Of a stretch of DNA of 64,000 bases, positions 57,991-64,000 are shown piece by piece (positions within the stretch are counted from its first letter, which is position 1; every line of letters begins with the position of its first letter). The position numbers were made by a program, and so were the translations under genes. The DNA is taken from assembly GCA_963675565.2 (NCBI GenBank), contig CAXXYD010000004.1, positions 620,001 to 684,000 on the forward strand. The letters are read 5' to 3'. This DNA comes from JARRKU01 sp963675565. GTDB lineage: Bacteria > Desulfobacterota > Desulfobacteria > Desulfobacterales > Desulfosarcinaceae. The notes under the pieces were generated by a model. It saw only the letters and a program-made list of their open reading frames with translations, ran no database searches and had not been told where the DNA came from.

Positions 57991-60908
57991 GTCCACCCCC
58001 AACCTGCGTAAAGCTCACCAGTCACAGATCGCGACTCGAGGTGATGGTCGGTCGCGAGGACAAGAAACCGCGAGGCTCTCGCCAACGTCGGTGCATCCAT
58101 GAGCCGCGTCAACCCAGCGCGGAATCTTTCTCGAGCCCAGACATCGACTCCCACAGGATCACTCGCCAACCTGAGCGCGAGTTCGGAAAGCCACTCCGCA
58201 TTAAACTCGCTAACAGGCGAAGCTGGCTGCAACAGATGGAAACTCGTTGCGAGTGACGCGATCCGCTTAACTCTCTCCTCACATGTGGTGATTGCGAGGT
58301 CACCGTAGTCACGGGCGAGAACTGCACCAACAGCTATTTCTTCACGTCGTTTTGAAATAGCATCCTTCAATACGGCCATCCCGGCATCTTTATTACAAGC
58401 GGCAATCTCCGCCTTTGCCCAGTTATCACCACCAAGCAACTGGGCGACATGACGCACGAGCGCGAGCAAGACCCCACGCCGCCGCGTCGCCGAAATGAAA
58501 TCGCCGGGTAACCTTGCTTGGCCCCATAGTCTCGAGATCTCAAGGGCGCGGATTATCGATTCTGTTGAACGCGTTCCTCCATCAACACGTGAGACACATC
58601 CAAGGTCAGCAAACCCGCGAATCACGGGAGGTACGATGACCGCGGCCGCGAACGCAGACATTCGTACAACATACATCCCGCCGGATTCAGGAACATCGTA
58701 TTCTGAGGCAAGTCCAATCTTCTCCTCAACGCAGGGTGTCTCGAAGGCCACGCGCTTAACTTCAGGCTGCGAATCGGCCCCACTATCATCAAGCAATCGG
58801 ACAAAGTAACCCTGACCTCGCCGTCGCACAGCCCAGCGGAGTGGCGTGAAGTCACGCTCACATCGTACCGTGAACGCACCCAGTTCATCGGCTGCGAACT
58901 CAAGCTCACAGATCCGTGCGGTGTCGTAGAAGCTCTCCGCCTCTCTTGTCTTGCGAAAGTGCCTTTCAAAGTGGGCTCGCCAGGCATCTGTGGTGACTGG
59001 TAAACGCATCGGGGGGAGTTGTTTGGTAACGGTCGAAACATCGCCATCTCTTTCAAAGAGAGAAACTCGGCATTTGACGTTGCGATCGGCCGGTCCCCGA
59101 AGCGTAATCTCGACGCGTCCTTCCCAGAATTGCTCGAGTGTCGGCGCTGAAGGTTCCATCTGCACCATTAGAGGGCCGTGCGGACTCACGCCCGGTGACC
59201 AGGGTCGCGCCTCCCGAATACGCATCACGACATCGAGATCACCGAGTAACTCCGTCTGTCCTGCCAGACTACTCTGGGCAGAGACGTGGACGGTATGAAG
59301 CCCAACCGGAAGATTCGGAAGCGCGACGAAAATCGGCTCACCTGGCTCAACTGGTGTCAGTTCGAGGGGTAGAATCGCATTGCTACCCATCGAGATGAGC
59401 AGGGAAGCTAAGGGGTGATCTGTGCGAATGCCAAGACACGGTCGCTCGGACGCAAGCCACTCTCCGTGGCCTTCTCCATCCCAGACAACTGCCGATAGCC
59501 CAGCGGGCCAAACCTCGATCGTCTTCGCTTGTCCAAGCCCAAGGTGCCGGAGCGCTTCCTCCCAGTCCTTGGTGAGCGCCTGGGGCAAGTCTAAGATTGC
59601 GCCATGGACTCCCTGGCAGGAGAGGTCAATCGGACTGGTGTGACCATTCGACCTGACAGGACCGGCCGTGCTGACCATGATATACCGCGCTCCCGGTCGG
59701 ACCCGTAGGCTACGGCACTCGTAGGCAAGCCCGTCGGATGCGATCCTAAAAAGCCAAGTGGGGCCAGGGCGGAGGAGACACTCCGCACGGAGGAGGTACT
59801 CGAGTTGGGAGTCTGTCTGCTCAAAGCGCAATAATACCTCATCCGCGAGCGGCCACTGGGCGAGCGTAACACGCTGTGCGCCGTGCAAACACCGTCCCCG
59901 TGCAAGGGGTCGGCCTGCAGCACCTGCGACCACACAACGAGAGCCCGTGAGTATCTCTCTCGTTTGGGGGAACCGGATGAGCAGGTGAGACAGGTTTGGG
60001 ATCTCGAGCGAAACCTCCCATGAAACATTTATCGAGTCTGTCGGTCGAAGGACGAGTCGTGGTTCGATCCCGAGTTCGGCCACCTCTGCTCGTGCGTCGT
60101 CCGGGTGACCAACGCTGGAGGGCTTCGTGCCTCGACCCAGCAAACCGAGACCACGAATTTGCGCACGTTCTCTAGCGAAACGACGTGCCCCACGGAGCCA
60201 CTCACGCGCCCGGCGCTCGCGGTCTAAATCCTCACCGATTCTCCTAAGCGTTGCTGGGTGAATAAGGCTGTCCGTGCCGAATTCTCCTTGAAGGAGCAAC
60301 GCGGCAGCAATCTGTCCCAGCAGTTGTGGCTCCTGGGCAAGGTTTTGGAAGCGCGATGTGGCGTTCCAACTTCGTGCTGCAATGAGATCACCAAGTATTA
60401 AGGGTGACTCGAAAAGCTCTGCGGAGAACGAGTGCCGCAACTCGTAAAGAACGTGTGCAAGCTGTCTTTGCAGATCTGTGGGGAGGATGGCATGTGTGAT
60501 CGGCCAGCAGATGATGGAAAAATGCCTGGCCCATATGCCGCATGGTTCCACGCCACGAAATTCTCTCTGGAACCAGAGGAAGCAACGCCGAATCCAATAG
60601 CGATCCCCGTTGATAGTCCAACCCGGAGTTTCCTCCTCAAAGGTCTGCCAGTACTCATCACCCGAATAGCGATACCCGATCTCAGAAGCATAGACCATCC
60701 AAGCAAGTGCGTGGTCCCATGCTGGCGGACCGTCAGCAATGTGTGCTCGCACTGCAGTTGTCAAAGCCTGAGTCTCAGATATATCAAGACCATGCTCAAG
60801 GCCGAAAATTCGCCTGTCAGGGAACTTTCTTCTTCTATGAGCAGAAAGTTCTCTGAAGTGGTTTTCAAGGCGCTTTTGCCAATGTGCAAGGTCCATAGCC
60901 ATTACCAT
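57987..60908 (-). CDS. Uncharacterised 973-residue protein of the Druantia-like operon
   Basis: The N-terminal ~260 residues are alpha-helical with many aromatics (ALAWMVYASEIGYRYSGDEYWQTFEEETPGW, YWIRRCFLWFQREF, WARHFSIICWPITHAILPTDLQRQLAHVLYELRHSFSAEL). From ~330 to 800 the sequence is beta-rich and could hold several immunoglobulin-like sheets (EGRVEITLRGPADRNVKCRVSLFERDG). No known catalytic motif is visible. It overlaps both neighbours (ATGG with druA, ATGA with the 363-aa gene). Large proteins of unknown function are present in all Druantia types (DruB, DruC, DruH). Whether this one is homologous needs a profile search. Confidence 0.7.
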   Translation of the reverse strand: MVMAMDLAHWQKRLENHFRELSAHRRRKFPDRRIFGLEHGLDISETQALTTAVRAHIADGPPAWDHALAWMVYASEIGYRYSGDEYWQTFEEETPGWTINGDRYWIRRCFLWFQREFRGVEPCGIWARHFSIICWPITHAILPTDLQRQLAHVLYELRHSFSAELFESPLILGDLIAARSWNATSRFQNLAQEPQLLGQIAAALLLQGEFGTDSLIHPATLRRIGEDLDRERRAREWLRGARRFARERAQIRGLGLLGRGTKPSSVGHPDDARAEVAELGIEPRLVLRPTDSINVSWEVSLEIPNLSHLLIRFPQTREILTGSRCVVAGAAGRPLARGRCLHGAQRVTLAQWPLADEVLLRFEQTDSQLEYLLRAECLLRPGPTWLFRIASDGLAYECRSLRVRPGARYIMVSTAGPVRSNGHTSPIDLSCQGVHGAILDLPQALTKDWEEALRHLGLGQAKTIEVWPAGLSAVVWDGEGHGEWLASERPCLGIRTDHPLASLLISMGSNAILPLELTPVEPGEPIFVALPNLPVGLHTVHVSAQSSLAGQTELLGDLDVVMRIREARPWSPGVSPHGPLMVQMEPSAPTLEQFWEGRVEITLRGPADRNVKCRVSLFERDGDVSTVTKQLPPMRLPVTTDAWRAHFERHFRKTREAESFYDTARICELEFAADELGAFTVRCERDFTPLRWAVRRRGQGYFVRLLDDSGADSQPEVKRVAFETPCVEEKIGLASEYDVPESGGMYVVRMSAFAAAVIVPPVIRGFADLGCVSRVDGGTRSTESIIRALEISRLWGQARLPGDFISATRRRGVLLALVRHVAQLLGGDNWAKAEIAACNKDAGMAVLKDAISKRREEIAVGAVLARDYGDLAITTCEERVKRIASLATSFHLLQPASPVSEFNAEWLSELALRLASDPVGVDVWARERFRAGLTRLMDAPTLARASRFLVLATDHHLESRSVTGELYAGWGWT

Positions 60909-62158
60909 GAAGGTCCCGGACCACCGTTAAGCAGGCACTCCATTATCCTGCAACGTGCAAAACTCTTATAACGCTTATCGCGAGAAGCTCTTGGTACTAT
61001 CCATCGGTTCAAACAGAATTCCATAATTTCGGAAGCTGTAAGAACACAAGAGCGTACGTTCTTCTGTGTACCCAGTAGGATTTCCTGCCAATTATGGGCC
61101 AAGGGTACTGCATATACTTCCCGCGCAATGCCGTGATTAAGAATGTCGTCGGCATCAAGTCCAATCTTCTCTAACGCAGTTCGGGCCACACGGATTTTCC
61201 AGTTTGGCCCCATACCAAACCGATTCCCAGTAGCGTAGGGATGACCGATTGCTTCCAGATAGCTCCGCATTTGTTCAAATATCTCGCCGGAAAGATGAAA
61301 GTGGCCAAAACCGCGTGTTTCTCCGATTCTAATGAACTGAGGTCCGTTAGGTATAGCAAGACGGTTGTAAAGGGAAGACCGTCCCATTGCAGATGTAGTT
61401 GTAAGCAGCACAAGCCTTGCCCTGTTTTCTTTCCCGCTGATTACGGCTTGCCGCCCCAAATACTTGCGATCATATACCTCTTTAACCTCTTTGCTCCCCA
61501 TCAATGCCGCAACCAGCTTTCCGCCAATGAGCTGAGAATACGGAGGTACAGAACCAACAACATAGGCATCCATTATGTGTATTAAGCGATCTTTGCGATC
61601 TTCAAATGTCCAACCAATCCATTTGTCACGAGCCGAAAGATTGAACACAGGATCACCGAGAGCAAAAAGACCTATCAGTTGGCCGTTTTGCTTATCTCTA
61701 ACAAGAAAGCGTATTCTCCGGCCGAATCCTTGAGAAACTGGCACCGACCACAAAAGACATGCAAACCTGAAGAGCCGCGACTCTTCAGAGTCTGGTCTTA
61801 CTTCAATGAGTTCAGGGGTTATCGCTTCAGGATCAACTTGTCTCCCAGTCGCAAAGTTCATAACCAAATCAGGACCGTATTGCTCAATAAATGCCTTATT
61901 ACTCTGCAACACTTCGATCCGTTTTTTTGAATGGAAGTCGCGTATTCTTTGTTTTGTTAGTTGTCCCTCAATTACGTATCCTTTCCCGTTCTTGGAGAAT
62001 CCGAGCTTTTTGAGTTGTTCATGGATTGCTTCTTGAAGTTCAGTATTGCTCAAGGAGCAAGGATGTGAATCAGATCTTTCATCCTCCATCGGGCGCTGAA
62101 AGTCGCTTGGATGAGATTGTTGAATTTCGTTTGGAGACGAGATTTTGGGCTTCTTCAT
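60902..62158 (-). CDS. druA: DruA-like DUF4338 protein
   Basis: I place the start at ATG 62158 (MKKPKISSPNEIQQ), which has GAAGGAGG upstream and overlaps the stop of the 88-aa ORF (ATGA); the frame continues to 62212. Residues ~130-400 of 418 match the DUF4338 pattern: FLVRDKQNGQLIGLFALGDPVFNLSARDKWIGW, LMGSKEVKEVYDRKYLG, LVLLTTTSAMGRSSLYNRL, FIRIGETRGFGHFHLSGEIFEQMRSYLE. DUF4338 is the defining DruA domain of type I Druantia. Its mechanism is unknown. The rest of the operon differs from the classic A-B-C-D-E set. Confidence 0.78.
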   Translation of the reverse strand: MKKPKISSPNEIQQSHPSDFQRPMEDERSDSHPCSLSNTELQEAIHEQLKKLGFSKNGKGYVIEGQLTKQRIRDFHSKKRIEVLQSNKAFIEQYGPDLVMNFATGRQVDPEAITPELIEVRPDSEESRLFRFACLLWSVPVSQGFGRRIRFLVRDKQNGQLIGLFALGDPVFNLSARDKWIGWTFEDRKDRLIHIMDAYVVGSVPPYSQLIGGKLVAALMGSKEVKEVYDRKYLGRQAVISGKENRARLVLLTTTSAMGRSSLYNRLAIPNGPQFIRIGETRGFGHFHLSGEIFEQMRSYLEAIGHPYATGNRFGMGPNWKIRVARTALEKIGLDADDILNHGIAREVYAVPLAHNWQEILLGTQKNVRSCVLTASEIMEFCLNRWIVPRASRDKRYKSFARCRIMECLLNGGPGPSW

Positions 62159-62421
62159 CCCGCGTCCTCCTTCACAATCGAAGCATATCCACTCTTGAAG
62201 AGACAGTGACAAAACGTCTCGCGGGATTGGTCATCGTTCATGAGGGTGGCTCTGGTTTCCGTGCTCAGGCCGATGCGGTCAGTGAGGATTTTCGGGGCAC
62301 AGGAAAAGACGTAGCCAAGGTTCTTCACCGTGCTTATTCGTCCCACTTCACGAAGTTTCTTGTCGGTAAATTTCACTTCGTTTCGTGCGGTGATTTCTTG
62401 TGAATGTCCGTTCCTGAACAT
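62155..62421 (-). CDS. 88-residue ORF coupled to druA
   Basis: An ATG at 62421 lies 9 bases after GGGGAG at the end of hsdS. The frame ends in TGA overlapping the druA ATG (GGATGA). The product begins MFRNGHSQEITARNEVKF and includes KKLREVGRISTVKNLGYVFSC and LSTETRATLMNDDQSRETF. I recognise no family. The coupling on both sides, between hsdS and druA, is the main argument that it is real. It could also be the remains of a larger gene. Confidence 0.5.
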   Translation of the reverse strand: MFRNGHSQEITARNEVKFTDKKLREVGRISTVKNLGYVFSCAPKILTDRIGLSTETRATLMNDDQSRETFCHCLFKSGYASIVKEDAG

Positions 62422-62425
62422 GCGA

Positions 62426-63580
62426 TTAAAGCTCCCCTTTGAATGCCTTGTCCAGGATCGAGGGAAGCAGGGCATCGAGTTCGGATTTGGCGTCTTTTTG
62501 TGCCGCGAGCATTGCAGCGACTTTGGCTTGCAGGCGGTTGAACCAGACCTGCTTGCCGAACTCCGGCACGGGAACCTCAATCTCGGTCAACTTGGTGAGG
62601 CCCAATGTGCGGTTTCTTCCTGCTCCGCCTGGCGAAGCTTCGCCGATCTTCCGGAGCCCCTCCTCGGTCAGGAAGTAGAAGCACAGGAATTCGGGCGTGG
62701 AGACGCCCGCCTTCGGAACACATGTTATGAACCGGTGAGACCCGTATCGGCCACCATCCTCTGGTTGGGCAACTGCAATTGCTCCTTCCCAAGCAAACAC
62801 GTTGCTAAAAAGGAGGTCTCCAGGCTCTATGCTGTAAAGTCGCTTGGTGCCCACGCTCAGGTAATCGAGGGCGGGTTTGTGGAATGTTCCCTTGCCGAAT
62901 GACCGGATGCCGAGTTCGGGGTATTCATCTCCCATTTTTGGTTCGACGGGACGGCGTACAAGCGGAGCCACATCGTTCATCGTCCGCGAGGGCACACCAT
63001 CAATTACTTGTGCAAAGGCGCTACGGAGCATTGCCTCCGCTTCCCGTTCAATCTCTGCCTTGTTACTCCGTGCCTCCATGATTTTCGTGGCAAAAGCGTC
63101 GATCTTGGCCGCGATCCGCTCCTGTTCTTTCCTGTTAGGCAACGGGATGGTGATTGCGGCAAACGCCTCTGGGCGGATTCGGCTTTTACCGGTTGTTCCT
63201 CGTGAAGCTTCTTCGCAAGAGTTCCAAAACCAACGAGTCTTAGTAATCCAGAAAAACCATCGTGGATATAGTTCTGCTATGTTTGGCCTGTATAGAGGGA
63301 ACTCTCCGGAGCAATAGCAACCTGCAAGGTCGGCCTGTACAACACTTACGCTTCCGTGGCGAGCCCATATTTTGTTAACGATAATATCATTGACTTCAAC
63401 GCGATATAGCGTCGAATACTGCGTTGCTGATCCATTTAGGACTTCACGTTCATACGCACCTTCACCCCAAAGCCTGACTCCTATCTGTCGGTATTCTTTG
63501 CCTGGAATAGGTGCTTCGGGGCGCTGAATATGAGGAGCGACCTCGCCGATGGGGGTCATAGCCCATTTGCTTCCACTCAT
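62426..63580 (-). CDS. hsdS: Type I restriction specificity subunit HsdS (second system)
   Basis: Two target-recognition domains and spacer repeats are visible in 384 residues: MTPIGEVAPHIQRPEAPIPGKEYRQIGVRLW, then NRKEQERIAAKIDAFATKIMEARSNKAEIEREAEAMLRSAF (spacer), a second half DVAPLVRRPVEPKMGDEYPELGIRSFGKG, and VPEFGKQVWFNRLQAKVAAMLAAQKDAKSELDALLPSILDKAFKGEL (spacer). It reads the split site for the HsdM encoded just upstream. The start overlaps the hsdM stop (ATGA). An 88-aa ORF and druA follow. It is unlike the 496-aa HsdS at 30508, so the two loci recognise different sites. Confidence 0.9.
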   Translation of the reverse strand: MSGSKWAMTPIGEVAPHIQRPEAPIPGKEYRQIGVRLWGEGAYEREVLNGSATQYSTLYRVEVNDIIVNKIWARHGSVSVVQADLAGCYCSGEFPLYRPNIAELYPRWFFWITKTRWFWNSCEEASRGTTGKSRIRPEAFAAITIPLPNRKEQERIAAKIDAFATKIMEARSNKAEIEREAEAMLRSAFAQVIDGVPSRTMNDVAPLVRRPVEPKMGDEYPELGIRSFGKGTFHKPALDYLSVGTKRLYSIEPGDLLFSNVFAWEGAIAVAQPEDGGRYGSHRFITCVPKAGVSTPEFLCFYFLTEEGLRKIGEASPGGAGRNRTLGLTKLTEIEVPVPEFGKQVWFNRLQAKVAAMLAAQKDAKSELDALLPSILDKAFKGEL

Positions 63581-64000
63581 GCCTTCTCTCCTCGGGAGCG
63601 CACTGGTTCAGCCAATGTAGCTTTGATCTCTCCTATGATCTCCCCGATTCGAAGGTTCTTTTCAGCGATACTCTCCGCAATCTGTTCGGGGGGAAGGTGC
63701 GCAAGCGCTTCAGCCCCACGTGGATTCTTTAAATCAAGGTTACAGCCGTTAGATAATACGCCCTTTGCCTTGACCTTCCATGCGTGCGTGTTCTCCTGGC
63801 GCTTAGCCGATTTGAACCATTTAAGCAGGTCAGCGAGTTCATCGTATTGAAGCGGACTGGTCTTGGTGTATTTTTTTCGGCCATCAGGCAATGGTTGCTC
63901 GTAGTACCAAATCATTTCCGTCGGTCCGGAGCGGTCGAAGAAGAGAAGATTCGTCTGGATCGGTGTGTATGGTTCAAAAACGCCCTGTGGCAACCGCACG
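63577..64000 (-). CDS. hsdM: Type I methylase HsdM, C-terminal part (runs off the window)
   Basis: The visible ~140 residues are the end of an HsdM: LPQGVFEPYTPIQTNLLFFDRSGPTEMIWYYE, PLPDGRKKYTKTSPLQYDELADLLKWFKS, and AEKNLRIGEIIGEIKATL at the end. The catalytic NPPF motif lies outside. The stop overlaps the hsdS start, so M and S are one operon, and the operon appears to continue without a break into druA. Whether an hsdR lies further upstream cannot be seen. Confidence 0.88.
   Translation of the reverse strand, partial: VRLPQGVFEPYTPIQTNLLFFDRSGPTEMIWYYEQPLPDGRKKYTKTSPLQYDELADLLKWFKSAKRQENTHAWKVKAKGVLSNGCNLDLKNPRGAEALAHLPPEQIAESIAEKNLRIGEIIGEIKATLAEPVRSRGEKA

Noticed and set aside
1..64000. 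CRISPR arrays and tRNA genes
   Set aside because: No regularly spaced repeats and no T-loop type GTTCGAATCC signature outside genes were seen on either strand by eye.

Overview
The window reads as a chromosomal segment of a Gram-negative bacterium, most likely a deltaproteobacterium (Desulfobacterota). The grounds are an HflK/HflC pair, a PAS-type sigma-54 activator, a GH130/GT4 glycoside operon and small proteins of a kind I associate with that group. The lineage is an inference; no rRNA, tRNA or other decisive marker is present.

Left part (1-15.8 kb), ordinary genes with several wrecks. A broken IS200/IS605 tnpA runs off the left edge. An operon follows with two GT4-type glycosyltransferases and two GH130 glycosidase/phosphorylase genes. 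Next come a CBS-domain remnant, a GlsB-type membrane protein, a 41-aa lysine-rich protein, a CpxP-like periplasmic protein and a sigma-54 activator. An FtsH pseudogene lies beside intact hflK-hflC. Then come a quinol-monooxygenase-like gene, another decayed gene and an M81 (MlrC-like) peptidase.

Middle part (15.8-40.3 kb), a defence and toxin-antitoxin island, almost all on the minus strand. It opens with shuffled cassettes: a chimeric zinc-finger protein, a TPR protein, RhuM-Fic copy 1 and a truncated zinc-finger copy under a captured promoter. A large block follows in transcription order hsdR, DUF4143 ATPase, hsdS, abiEi, abiEii, hsdM, then Mrr nuclease, an unknown 436-aa protein, a PLD nuclease and a SNF2 helicase with an HNH remnant on its tail. 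This is a type I restriction-modification system carrying an AbiE toxin-antitoxin pair and a second, possibly undescribed, helicase/PLD/Mrr module. Upstream lie a HepT/MntA pair, a winged-helix regulator and a wHTH gene with a broken nucleotidyltransferase partner.

Right part (40.5-64 kb). A complete Wadjet type I system (jetABCD) is followed by RhuM-Fic copy 2 and a non-coding stretch with repeats and hairpins. A long minus-strand operon enters from the right edge: hsdM (partial), hsdS, an 88-aa ORF, a DruA-like DUF4338 protein, a 973-aa unknown, a 363-aa unknown, a DruE-like DUF1998 helicase of 1849 aa and a RecB/Cas4-like PD-(D/E)XK nuclease. An HNH/ORF6C-like gene lies just downstream. 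This looks like a Druantia variant joined to a type I modification module, and it is the best candidate here for an undescribed system.

How it fits together: DNA modification (two Hsd loci), nucleases and helicases (HsdR, Mrr, PLD/SNF2, DruE, PD-(D/E)XK), plasmid and DNA-topology surveillance (Wadjet) and toxin-antitoxin modules (AbiE, HepT/MntA, RhuM-Fic) lie side by side. Direct repeats, promoter relics and chimeric genes at the edges show that the island has been rearranged by recombination.
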